A stretch of DNA of 64,000 nt from Cunninghamia lanceolata (Eukaryota > Streptophyta > Pinopsida > Cupressales > Cupressaceae), in NCBI GenBank assembly GCA_027924645.1, contig BSBN01000763.1, positions 6,510,001 to 6,574,000 on the forward strand. The letters are read 5' to 3'. Below the pieces are notes generated by a model, which searched no databases, was not told the DNA's origin, and saw only the letters and a list, made by a program, of their open reading frames with translations. The position numbers were made by a program, and so were the translations under genes. Numbering within the stretch: the first letter of the stretch is position 1; every line of letters begins with the position of its first letter. Of the stretch, positions 33,442-44,089 are shown in pieces.

Positions 33442-34552
33442 CCCAAGAAGTTAATGCTGCTGAAACTCTAAGGACAGCCCTTGACGAGGAGTATCTTCAC
33501 TATGCTTGTGAAGGTAATGAGTGGGAAATTCCCATGCCAAAAGTAGAACTGATTGATTCCTCAAAGATCCAGGATGAAGAGTATGATGTTGAAGACTTTA
33601 AATCAGCCATTGATGATAAATTTGATGCCGCCATAACATGTGATCTTAGTAATGAAGAAGAAGACTCTTTTCCCTTGCAAATTGAAGAATCAAGTGTCCT
33701 TTCAGAAGAGATAGTTGATGAGCATGTTGATAGTAAGCTTGTTGAAAACTTTGGACCAGCTTCCATTGTTGATGCAACAATTGATTTCAAGAAGCAGTTG
33801 TTGGTCACTGAAGATAAGATTGTTCGATCTTTAACACACTTGGATAGCATACATAGTTTTGTTGAAGATCACATTTGGAGAGCACAAGTTGAAAAGAGAC
33901 AAATGGGCATGGAAAGAGGATTTTTATTTGAAGATCGGTGTGTGGTCAAAGAGGATTTAGAAATGGTGAAATCAGATTATTTGAACCTTCTTTCTGATAA
34001 GGATCATGTCCTTGAGTTTGCTGATCAATATGTAAAGCATTGAAGGAACGAGATGCTGAAATTGATAAGCTTACATTTAAGCTTAAAACAACTATGGATT
34101 CTTTAGAGAGTACCCAAATGGCTATCTTAGAAGTTGAAAGTCAGCTTATTGATGAACATCAATTCAAGGAGCAAGAGAAAGTTGCAAAAACTGATGATAA
34201 AGGCAAGCTGATAATTGAAGAGCTTGAATTGCTCCAAGGAAGTTTTGACTTAGGACAGCCTCCTAAGTATGCAGATACAGAGTTGGAGCAAATTGATGAA
34301 TTGTGTGAAAAAAAAGGTGAAAACAACTTCCAATCATTTGATGATTCTTTTTCTATGACGGAAGTTGAGTTAACACACAATAATACACTTCTCATGTTGA
34401 ATGATGAGGACCAATTGGATGTAAGTAACATGGAGGAGGATAGTAACATAATATTGGATCCTGGTGCAAAGCATTCATGGAATGTTACTGTGCACAAAAA
34501 CTTCTTCAACTGGATGATTCCATCAGTTGTTGAAGATGGACATAAGGTTTAG
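33414..34552 (+). pseudogene. LARD B C-terminal acidic coiled-coil coding region (two frames)
   Basis: Two open frames continue the gag-like ORF: 33414-34043 (209 codons) and 34040-34552 (170 codons, overlapping by ATGA). They are rich in Glu, Asp and Lys with heptad-like stretches (MKERDAEIDKLTFKLKTTMD). Near the end is IILDPGAKHSW, which vaguely recalls the D(S/T)GA protease motif but lacks the correct residue. The frame shifts at 33414-33441 and 34040 suggest one original ORF broken twice. No known family was recognised; a similar acidic ORF is in LARD A at 4260-4712. Confidence 0.55.
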
Positions 34553-35400
34553 GTATGCAATGACTTGAGTTCAATGATGGCTTATTTACTTGAGTTCAAT
34601 GATGGCTTATTTTCATAATGGAATCTATTTGCAAGAAGATAGTGGTGTTGATAAGATGGTTTTATGGTTAATGTTGGAGTCAAATTTCAGCTATAAAGCT
34701 GCTGTCCTTGCTCTCATCAGCCATCACAAGTGTTTAATTGCATATATATTGATTGATTGGAGAGAAATTTTGGTCATAACTTTGACATATTCTTATTGTA
34801 GATGGCCTAAATTTCTTATTGTTCTCAAAAGATTTTAGTTTTGTTGTTGTTATCTCATTTTAAGATCACTGAAATCTGATTTTCAAGAGATTCTTTCAGA
34901 CTTATGCAGCCATGAGATTGATCTTTTTGTTGCTTTTAGCTCTTTATGGGAAGATGACATAAGTATTCAGCTGAAAGGAACAAGTGTTACAGTTACTAAT
35001 GCTCTTTTGGAGAGTGAGAATCAACGGATTCATGGCTGTTCAGAGTTGTTTCCAGCTTGTGATCAAGCTGAATTATGTTCTTCCTTGGAGGAGCATTACA
35101 AATTTTGGTTCCCAACAGTAGTTTCATGTTGGACAATAGTATTGATGATTGCTAACTCTTTCATCTTTGGGTTTATTGATGTCTGGGATCCAAAAAGATT
35201 TATGATTGGAAGAATGTTTCATAGTTATAATCAGAATTCCAACTGTGCAGTTCATAATTATATCAGAGTAGCGTAGCAGAAGTGGTGTGGAGCATTCTTC
35301 AGATTGATTTGGGATCCAGGTATATTATTCATGATCATGTAGGTATCTCTGTTGGATAGCATGTATTGCTTGAGGACAAGCAATCTTGAGCGGGGAGGAC
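34553..35400 (+). other. LARD B interior, 3' non-coding part
   Basis: Short frames only. AGAGTAGCGTAGCAGAAG near 35267 recurs in LARD A near 7601. The 3' end (TTGAGGACAAGCAATCTTGAG then GCGGGGAGGA), written here in two pieces, resembles the region before the 3' LTR in plant gypsy elements and includes the polypurine tract. Confidence 0.5.
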
Positions 35401-37676
35401 TGTAATGTCCCCTTTTTGGCGCATAGGCTTTTGTGCACATTTTGGCTTGTTCTTAGTCTCTTAGTGGCTATCCGACATGTTTGGGAGAACTCCAATGTTC
35501 TTGGAGTGGCTACAGATCAGTTTTACAGAGCATTTGGTTATGGCATTGAGCTCAGAAGGTGTTCAGGATCGTAGTGATGCTTTTTGATGTTTGATCGGGT
35601 TCCCGGTTTGCTCTCCAAGATTCTTGGAGAAGCCATCTATTTTTGGAAAGTCGCCCGGAAGGCATCATTCATCTTCCCAAACATCATGGAGTATGTTGGT
35701 ATGCATAATTTTGCAGTTTGGTGATATTTGGGATTTTTCGTAAAATCAGATGATTTAATGAGCTAAACAATTAATTATTTCACTTAAGTTAAAAAGATTG
35801 GGAAATGTGCATTTAACACTTAAGTGTTATAGCTCATTGGAAAGGGGATGGAAATCTTTAAATCATGGATGCATCATATTGGGGCCTTGCGAATCAAATA
35901 TTTCCTTATTTTGATAAAAAGGGTCTTTGGAGCTAAAAGGAGCTTTTAATTAAAAAGGTGACTTTAAGTTGTGCACACATAATGAATTATTTTTATATTT
36001 TTGAGGAGAAATATGAAGGGATAAAGGAAATAATATTTTATTTCCCTCAAAAAAGTTATAAAAGGAGGAGATGGGCTCATTGTTTGGGTATGCTTTGGAT
36101 TTGTATTGTTATTCTTCCAGATTGAACCAGAGAGTTCTTCCATATTCTCTTGAGGATGGAAACCCTCTTGTAGAATGCTCGAGGACGAAAACTCTCTTGA
36201 GGTTTGGTGTGATTTCATACAGAAGTCACCCTTGTGCTGAAGAGGAAATTGGAGCAAGTTCACACAGAGTTTGCCATTGAGCTTTCATGGAGCTGATTAG
36301 AGTTGAGAGTTTTGATAAGTTTGGAATGAAGAATAATAGTTTATCATTTGTAATCCTTTTGAGATGTTATTGATAGTATTTAGATCAAGTTTCATTGAGG
36401 CTTTATGCACTTTCATGCTGGGCCGTACCCTTTAATGGCCATACTTGCTGATTTGATGAAGTTTTAAAATAAAAATATTGCAGCTGAGTTTTGGTCTCAT
36501 TCCTTTTGCAAAGTCATTGTCCATCCTAGGCGTCACTTGTCTTGGAGATTTTGAATGTTTAAAAACAATGTCTGATTTTTAATGATCTGCCGTACAACAC
36601 ATAGGGGCGTTTGTTTTCAATGGGTTTTGATATATGAATTGATGCAATCTGATGTTTGGGTTTTAAGACCATATAATGGCGCTGCTTTTAATGCTTATAC
36701 AGTGAGTTTTAAGGCTGATATAATATTTTCTGAACATGCCGTACATTTCAAAGTGCCATACCTCTTTGTCTGGGTGTGATATCCTTAAGGCATTTTTGAG
36801 TGGGATCTGAGATTGTTATCTTTTTTCATTGATGGCATTCCAATCTGCCTTGGAGAGTTGGAGATTAATGAATGTTATGAGACTTCATTCATGTATGATT
36901 TGTGGGTCCATGACCCGCTGATCAGTCCGTACAGCAAAGATATTCTGATTTTTTGATGACATCCTTCAACTGCAGCAGACTTCTTGCTTACTTCCAGCTA
37001 GGGCAAATGTTGTGATGAATGCTAATACTTGTGCGGATTGCTTCTTAAGATTCCATGTTTTCTATAAGTGCTATGATGTTGATTGGTTTACTTTCCGAGT
37101 TGGAAACTCTTCTTCAACAGAGATCCTTTGTGCATTCAGCTGGGCAGATTTTAGTATGAAATATTGGGTGCTAATTGATTATGTAGGTTGTCTTACATGT
37201 TGGCCAAGTATATCAGGGGTGTTATGATAATGTTCTAGTCTAATTTTCTAAGTTGTGTTGCATCATATTTCTCTTATTTGTAATCATTCATTTATGTTGC
37301 AAACACATATTAACCCCTGGATGGTATTACCGCCAGTGTGGAGAAAGAATCATTATTTATTTTCCATCACCCACTGAAAAGTGGAGTATTCCCATTGAAC
37401 AAGTGGATGACATTGTAATCTTTCTTTATTGTTCATTACCCACTGAAAAGTGGTGAATCCCCACAACTTGTGGATGCCCGCCGTAGCGGATGAATTGTAA
37501 TTCCTTGTTGCATAGTTGCTCATTGTAAGCCAATCACTCTGTGCTCTCACCTTGCCCATCTTGGGATCTGGGTGATTAGAAAGTGTGAGACATTTAGTTG
37601 GTTTTATGCAATTGATGCTAACTCTGTCATATCATTGTATGTCATTTTGAAAAAAAATTGGGGGCAGTAGCTTACA
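35401..37676 (+). repeat. Right LTR of LARD B
   Basis: It pairs with 30174-32419. TATA is at 36057-36064. Here the leader hairpin is present twice (36152-36167 and 36181-36196), whereas the left LTR has one, so a short tandem duplication or deletion occurred after insertion. An extra segment near 36840 (CAATCTGCCTTGGAGAGTTG) is also absent from the left copy. Confidence 0.92.
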
Positions 37677-38366
37677 ATTTTGAACCTCCAACAAATTGTG
37701 ATGTTCCCTTTGAAAGATCCCCAACCAATTCTGACTCAAAATTTTTTGATTTTTTGGATCTGCTGATTTGTTTGTTGCAATTCTTATCTTTGACCAACGA
37801 AGGTAAGTTTGGTATTTTTGCTCGTTTGCTGATTTGTTGTAGTTTGAATTTCATTGCATGTTTTTCATTGCCAAATCATAGGGAAAGCATAGAAATGAAA
37901 GAGAACTATTGCATAAATGAAAGATGACATTTGCAACTCAATAGAACCCTTTTATACTAATTATATCAAGTCTGATTACAAGATTCAAAGGGCTGATATA
38001 CATTATATCAGATTATAACAGCAGCTTAAAACCCTTATAGAATGCAATATTGAACTGTCCAAATGATACACACATACTCGGAAGCCAACGCTTAAATTAT
38101 GGAAGAATTAATTGCTGAAACCCTAATTTCCAGTTAGGGTTTGACTGAAAATGACTCCCATTTTGAACGGCCAGCTGGTAAAGACACTGAAATGAGGATA
38201 TTTGCTGATAAGAAGACCCAATCTGCAATTATACCCTGATAACCCACTGCTGCAATCACTCCAACTGCAATATCAACCTGTAATGAAGTCCAATGAAGCC
38301 CAAACGGAAACCCAGAGTAGATTTCCTGTTTTGTGAACTGGGTTGTCGTCCAATCCACTGTCCTCC

Positions 38367-38491
38367 AAGGGGTTTCGTCCTCAGAAGAGTTGCAATTTGC
38401 TGAAAACTCTATCCAGAGCGCCAAACCTGCACTTAGTTTTGTAAAAATGAGAATAAAATGCTCAAAAGTGAGCCCAATACATTGCTTTATA
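38367..38491 (-). promoter_or_regulatory. LTR D TATA box and leader hairpin
   Basis: The minus strand reads TATAAAGC at 38491-38484 and GAGGACGAAACCCCTT at 38382-38367 (arms GAGG/CCTT, one G-U pair, loop ACGAAACC). It is the fourth LTR type in this window with the motif. Confidence 0.5.
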
Positions 38492-38680
38492 GCCTCCATC
38501 CTCCTTTTTCCACAAAAAACATTAAAATATTCCCTCCAAAAGGGGATGCCCACCTTGAGGGTCTCTTTCTCATGAAAAAGAAGGGCCACCTTTTAAAAAC
38601 AACATTGGGGCTACTAGGATGGGGACCTTTTCACTATTCACCATCTAATTCTCTGTTACTATTCACTATTCACTATTCCT

Positions 38681-39631
38681 CATAGTTGCATGGAGACTGG
38701 TACCGGTACCGGTACGGGAGACTGGTACTGGTACCGGTACCGGTATGTCATTTTTTGAAAAAAAGGAGACGGGGGTACTTGGAGACGCACATATATATAT
38801 ATTTTAATATTTATATATATTATATACATTTTAATATTTATATATATTATATATATATTATAATATTAAAACACACACATATATAATATTAAAAATTAAA
38901 GTTAATTTTAAATTTTAACATATATATTATTATTATATAACAAATTTTGAAATTAATAATAAAATATATATTATTTATTTTTGCCAAAAATATACATATA
39001 ATAAAATATTCCTAAAATATATATATGCTAAAATTTAAAATGTGACCCCGATAGGCTTTTATATGTGATAATGTGAACATTATCGCGATCGGAATTGTCT
39101 CACGCCGTAAAAAAAATTCACACAGGAAAATTTTCTAAACTCATCTGTTTATCCTATCGGCGTATTCCTTGAACCTCCTATGGATGCAGGTGCTAGTTGC
39201 AGGGCGTCTGGAGGAGCAATAAATGCAGGGCGTCTGGGTATCGTCAGAGCGATAAACAACAATATTTTTTGTTTTAACATGTTCAGAACCCTTATTCTTT
39301 ATTATAAAAAACGAACATATTTCTTCAAAAAAATAACCAGAAAACTCCAAACGCCGTGACCTACCTTCGCCTTATCTTCAAACGGGTCATGGGAAATCTT
39401 TCCTGCGTCGGACGGGTCGTGGAAAAAAACGATCATAAAATGCAAAAAAAATAAATGAAGACTTCGTTTTTAGGCACATTGGGCGGGAGACTTACGGGAG
39501 ACTTTGGGGAGACGTCGGGTGGAGTCTCCGTTTTTGGGAGACGTCTCTACAGGAGACTCTGGGACGGGAGACGCGTCCCCGACCCGGAGACGCGTCCCAG
39601 GGGTCGGGAGACGCGTCTCCCTGCAACACTG
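38681..39631 (+). mobile_element. Non-autonomous hAT-like element E2 (ggagacg subterminal type)
   Basis: A perfect 8-bp duplication CTATTCCT flanks it (38673-38680 and 39632-39639). Ends are CATAGTTGCATGGAGACTGG and, inward from the right, CAGTGTTGCAGGGAGACGCG. Subterminal zones are packed with GGGAGAC and GGTACCGG on the left, and GGGAGACG/CGTCTCC on the right. The core from about 39040 matches E1 in the opposite orientation. No transposase. Confidence 0.9.
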
Positions 39632-39872
39632 CTATTCCTCTTTTAATTTTCTGTTACTATTCACTTTTCACTTGTCCATTAAAGCAACTCTTAGTATTTT
39701 CAATTCAACCCCTGGATTCATCAACTGACACCAAACTGAAGGGCTCTTAAGACTCTCAGCAAAGCTCCACTGCCACTGGATAGGTCCCCTAACCACTCTG
39801 CTGACCTACGGGAACCCTGGTAATAGGCTAACCATTGCTCATTTATGTGCCGTCTAGGAAGGGGACATTACA

Positions 39873-40661
39873 CCATTAGAGAAGCTTGAACATGTGGATG
39901 AAACTGAAACACTAAAGGATCCTCCTTCCAGGGCCCCATCTACATTTGTTCATACGCCACTGATGTGAGCAGTTCATGGGATGTGTAGTGTAGTCATTCA
40001 ATATGCCTTGAGATTCCACCACCTTTGGCAACTTTGCCACTTGTTCACACTCAAGCATCCGATGTGGACATATTGTGGGATGAGTAGTGTAGTCACATGA
40101 CATGCATTGAGATTCTACTTTCATCTATTGCTTTTACAAAGTTCAAAGTCGCTTCATTGAGGGCTTTCGACGATTTTTTGTAGTAGGACATATTGTGGGA
40201 TGAGCAGTGTAGTGACATGGCATGCACTAAATTTCCACCTCCTATTACTTCTTTGGCACCTTTTCTACATTAGTTTCCACTTAGTTTTGACTAGTCATCT
40301 TCTTTAGCTAGGCCTAAGATTCCTAATCTGATCTTGGCACCGGTCAACATTGACATGGGGACTATTGCACAATTTCTAGAGACATACATTTTGTGTGTTC
40401 TTCCCTCATTTTCCTTCATGGATCAGGAAGACTCTCTACATGCACCTTTAGGTCTACTCCCTAAGGGAAGTAATGTTGCTCAACAAGCATGGATCTTCAT
40501 CAGCTTGTAGTATTATTCTTTTTTCACTGGTGTAGGAGGCATCAAATTTGGGAGGGGCTGCCTAGTCTCTCTTTCTCTCTCTATTTTGAAGGGGGGGGGG
40601 GAGTGGAGTTTCTATCATTGTACGTAGGTATCTAACACGACCTTGTTGCCCGGGCCCATTT
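39873..40661 (+). repeat. Element C interior, right part, with three degenerate repeats
   Basis: The phrase GTGGGATGAGTAGTGTAGTC with a following CATGCATTGAGATTC(C/T)AC occurs near 39970, 40075 and 40195 in degenerate form. The role is unknown. A CT-rich run and a G-run lie at about 40565-40605, just before the 3' LTR. Confidence 0.55.
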
Positions 40662-41130
40662 TGTAGGTTTAAATATTATAATTCACCTAGAATAGTGTTT
40701 ACCCTAAGTGTAATATTGCACCTAGTTAATTAAGTTTATTTAGGGTATTAGGAATATTTAGTTCCCCTCACCTAGGTAGCTAATAATGACATGTACACCT
40801 TGACTTAAGGTACACAAGTGCCACCACTACCTCATCAATCCTTGATTAACGGTAGTTAGGTGCCACCTTTGTTTAGTCAAGGCCACCTTTGTCTTAGTTA
40901 GACTAAGTTAACTTACCTCTTGATTGGGAGTGATTGAGAGTCAACTCATGGCCTCTTGGACATGTCACTTGAGTCATGCATCCAAGAGGTCTATATATTT
41001 GTACTTTACTCTTTGTAATTTGCTCCATTATATTGAATATTGAATATCTTTATTCTATTTCTTGTTTTGTGATTAATTCATAGTCATTAGGTCCTAGGTA
41101 GATTTGTTGTGTTTGTCACAAATTCCAACA
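40662..41130 (+). repeat. 3' LTR of element C
   Basis: Homologous to 28029-28483 over its whole length with point changes and small indels, including GTGCCACC near 40830. Ends in CCAACA. Confidence 0.78.
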
Positions 41131-41880
41131 AAATCACTACTGCTATGTAGACAATCTTTTTCTTTTGCAGTATAGTAATTTCAATATAATCTTGGCAATG
41201 TTCTCATGCTCACATGATATTTCTACTTGCCGATTTTGCACCAAAAAATAGATTCTCTTGTGTTGCATAATGTCTTGAACATTTCATAAAAATGTTATTA
41301 TGAAATCCATTATTCTTGTTAGACACATGCATCGATACCATAGATGGACCTGTGTGCTTTGGAGTTTCTATCTTTTTAATGAAATTACTTGAATGCAAGA
41401 TCAGAATAACATCAATATGTCTCAGATCCATAAGATAACAAGAGCAGAATAATAAAATGAATGTTTAGATAAGAGCATAATAGAGCAAATCCAAACAGAC
41501 AATATGAGCGAAATGAGAGCAGAAAATTTAATATGAGGTTGAGCATAATTTATCTATGGTGATCCCATAATCCCAATTAAGTCAATTAATCCTATAAATA
41601 TTATCTCTATGAACTTAAAAATGATTATGTCAAAGGTTATGTGTGCCACAAATTGGCCAGTTCATACCCCAGCGCATCTGATGGGCTGAGGGCATTACAT
41701 GTCTTATATATAGCATAATTTGTTTATGGTGATCCCATAATCCCAATTAAGTCAATTAACCCTATAATTATTATATCGATGAACTTAAAAATGATTATGT
41801 CAAAGGTTATGTGTGCCACAAATTGGCCACTTCATACCCCAGTGTGTCTGATGGGTTGAGGGCATAACTTATCCGTCCTC
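41131..41880. repeat. Unassigned DNA and G3 3' LTR region with about 170-bp tandem duplication
   Basis: AGCATAATTT(A/G)T(C/T)TATGGTG occurs at 41542 and 41712. Both copies continue through TGCCACAAATTGGCCA and CATCTGATGGG. This lies just downstream of the G3 coding end (minus strand), so it is probably part of its 3' LTR. From 41131 to 41500 nothing was recognised beyond a 73-codon minus frame. Confidence 0.55.
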
Positions 41881-41889
41881 TTTGAAGAA

Positions 41890-43190
41890 AGATTGACCTC
41901 AATGCTCAGCTGCAAGTATTTTTGAATGAATGCTTCATCTTTCCAAGTAGTGTCTCTTCTTGGCAAGTTTTTCCATTTGATGAGATATTCTTAGATCATA
42001 CCAGTCCTCAACCTCTTGCTCCTTGTCTAGATTATTGCTTTTGATTCAAAAATAATTCTTCCTTCTTCATTGAGCTTTGGTAACTTTGTATGGACTGGAA
42101 TCTTATCACTAATGACCTTTGAACAAGACACATGGAGGATTGGATGAAAATCTGTGCTGTTTGAGGTAAGTCCAATTTGTATGCTTGCTTCTGCTTTGCT
42201 GCAACACCTTGTAAGGGCCATGGAATTTGGGTTCTAGCTTGTCCTTTTTTTGCTGCTTTAGAGACATGGGTATAGTCTCAAAAATATCCAGTTGTCCACT
42301 TCGAAATGCCTGTCACTACTATGCTGATCTGTCAGCTGTTTCATTCAATTATGTGTCATGGCTAAATTCTCTTTGAGACTCGAGAGTTTTTTGTTGATGC
42401 TGAACATGCTCTTCCATTGCAAGAACCCTAGACTGTACTCTTACTGATGACGTGATAGTAGGGCACCCATAAAGTGCCACGAATGGTGAAATCTTGATAG
42501 CAGTGTAGAAGCAAGTGTTATACCACCATTCTGCTAGTGGTAGCCAATGAACCTATCATGACTACTTGTTATGGAAAAAAATGAAGATATCCCTTCAAAC
42601 ATTTGTTAAGTGTCTCAGTTAGTCCCTCAGATTGAAGCTAGTAAGAAGAGCTGCACACCAGTTTAGCATACAAACAAGAGATCAAATTAATCTAGAAATG
42701 ACTAGTAAATATAGGACCATGATCACTTACCATAATTTTTGGAATATCATGCAAATTCTGAACTGTCTCCATGAACGTTGCTGCACTTATGCTTGCCATA
42801 AAAGGATGAGATAACACAAAACTGGCATACTTGGTGAGTCTGCCCACCATGACCATGATGATGTTCTTTTCCTCTAATTTGGGCAACCTTATGATGAAGT
42901 CCATGGACACCTCCTCCATAACTGATTAGGAATGGATAAGGGCTGTAGAATACTTGGTGGTGTCTTGACTGTCTAACCTTTTGCTCTGTTGATAGACCAA
43001 ACATGCTATTACAAATTTTTGTAAATCCCCTTTGAAACCCTCCAAAAAAGAATTTTTGTATGATTGTGTGATGTCTTCAAGATGCTAGATTGTCCATCTA
43101 TTGAACATGCATGAAACTCCCTCAAAACCTTATTCTTGAGCCACAAGTTTTGGCAAAGATATAGTCAATCTTTGTACCAGAGTGTTGAAA
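41890..43190 (-). pseudogene. G3 integrase with chromodomain-like tail (Ty3/gypsy)
   Basis: On the minus strand from 43190: TLWYKDRLYLC-type start, FHACSIDGQSSILKTSHNHT, ILQPLSIPNQLW, then EEVSMDFIIRLPKLEEKNII, TKYASFVLSHPF and VSDHGPIFTSHF, the integrase core with its second catalytic Asp. Downstream come YKLDLPQT and, near 41990-41900, EYLIKWKNLPRRDTTWKDEA and FIQKYLQ, the chromodomain-like end typical of this plant gypsy group. Stops and frameshifts throughout. Confidence 0.82.
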
Positions 43191-43199
43191 TGAAATGAA

Positions 43200-44085
43200 A
43201 TGAAAGATTTTAATAGTGGCAAGAAAAGTGCACCACGCTAACAAACCCACTAGACATAGCATCTGCCCACTTAGCCATATGAAATTTCCAAACCCTTTTT
43301 GATTTTGGATCATCTACTGTGCATCTTGATGAAAAAGGCGGTTAGGTTGTCCACTCTTAGGTTGTCTTCATACTTGATACAGATGTTATTATAGGCTATG
43401 CACTCCATGTTGTAGTGCCATTCTGTCTCCACCAACCCCTGTTACAAAATAGGCTCGTTTTCATTTCCCACTCCTCTTTAGGTGTTGTCCACTTGCTGCT
43501 CTTACATCTAAGATGATGCAAGCTAGACCTTAATTGGGCCATCAACATTTTTGCCTTCCACTTGTTTTTGCTCCTATGTAGGCATTTTCGTCATGGTCCC
43601 ATGTTGGGTTAAACTTTTTGATATAGTATGCTTTCTTCCACTCAATTTGCTTTGTCCACATAGCTGTCCTGAATTTTTGTCTAACTAATTTTTCTATTTC
43701 CTCATTAGTGTTTGGACACTCTTGCAAGTTAATGTTGTTCTGTTTCCTCCATGTGTTCTTCCTTTTGCTTAGCTCTTCTTCTAATACCATTGTAGGCCAA
43801 TGATGGTTCTCCATACTTTGTGTTTCTTTAGATAATTTAAAGTCTGAGCCATTGCTGATGCCTCCAATGGGAAACTACTTGTTTCAGCTGGTAGAATCTC
43901 ATACGGAACTGAAATTTTGATTTTGAGGCTGCTTGTGATTAAATGTTCTTTGGATTCTCTCTTTCCACCTCCATTTCTGATTTGACACATTGCTGCCCCA
44001 AACTTCATACCTGTAAAGGACTACTAGTGTGACAAGCAAGCTGAGTAGGGTTCCCTTGATTTTCCAGTTCCATAGTTCTGCATGC
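43200..44085 (-). pseudogene. LINE (non-LTR) 3' fragment inserted in G3
   Basis: Minus-strand frames at 43781-44008 and 43542-43814 read LITSSLKIKISVPYEILPAE, EASAMAQTLNYLKKHKV, then TMVLEEELSKRKNTWRKQNN, QKFRTAMWTKQIEWKKAYYI and, beyond, FCN...ETEWHYIMEC. This is the C-terminal region of plant L1-type LINEs, ending in a Cys/His cluster. The gypsy reading frame stops before it and resumes after it, so it is an insertion. A clear poly(A) tail was not seen. Confidence 0.65.
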
Positions 44086-44089
44086 CTGC

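Larger units (their letters stand above)
30174..37676 (+). mobile_element. Complete non-autonomous LTR retrotransposon LARD B
   Basis: A perfect 5-bp duplication ATTTT flanks it (30169-30173 and 37677-37681). The LTRs are 30174-32419 and 35401-37676. A PBS starts at 32421 and a purine-rich stretch (GCGGGGAGGA) ends at 35399. The 3.0-kb interior encodes a gag-like polyprotein with a zinc knuckle but no RT, RNase H or integrase. That fits a large derivative that relies on enzymes from another element. It lies within element C. Confidence 0.92.
37697..39872 (-). mobile_element. LTR D (minus strand, probable solo LTR)
   Basis: On the minus strand it starts TGTAATGTCCCC at 39872 and ends GGGAACATCACA at 37697. 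A TATAAAGC box (minus, 38484-38491) is followed about 105 bp later by a GAGGACGAAACCCCTT hairpin (38367-38382), the same layout as other LTRs here. E2 is inserted in its upstream part. The flanks CAAAT and CCATT share only three of five bases, so target duplication is not proven. It lies 20 bp from the end of LARD B, inside element C. A 151-codon minus-strand frame (38134-38589) overlaps the promoter and leader and is probably chance. Confidence 0.65.
28029..41130 (+). mobile_element. LTR element C, expanded by nested insertions
   Basis: The 5' LTR is 28029-28483 (TGTTGGTG...AATTCTAACA) followed at once by a PBS. The 3' LTR is 40662-41130 (TGTAGGTT...AATTCCAACA). The two share long stretches such as AGTGTAATATTGCACCTAGT. 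AAAT precedes the element (28025-28028) and follows it (41131-41134). Removing LARD B and LTR D leaves only about 2.5 kb of interior with no retroviral domain, so it is non-autonomous. A G-run at about 40589 may be its polypurine tract. Confidence 0.7.

Noticed and set aside
34440..34480. Protease motif in LARD B (LDPGAKHSW)
   Set aside because: It lacks the D(S/T)GA residues and surrounding protease blocks; similarity is too weak.
38134..38589. 151-codon minus-strand open frame
   Set aside because: It overlaps the TATA box and leader hairpin of LTR D, has no recognisable domain, and LTR regions are normally non-coding.
37692..39877. Target duplication of LTR D
   Set aside because: Flanks CAAAT and CCATT match at only three of five bases, so the duplication is not claimed.
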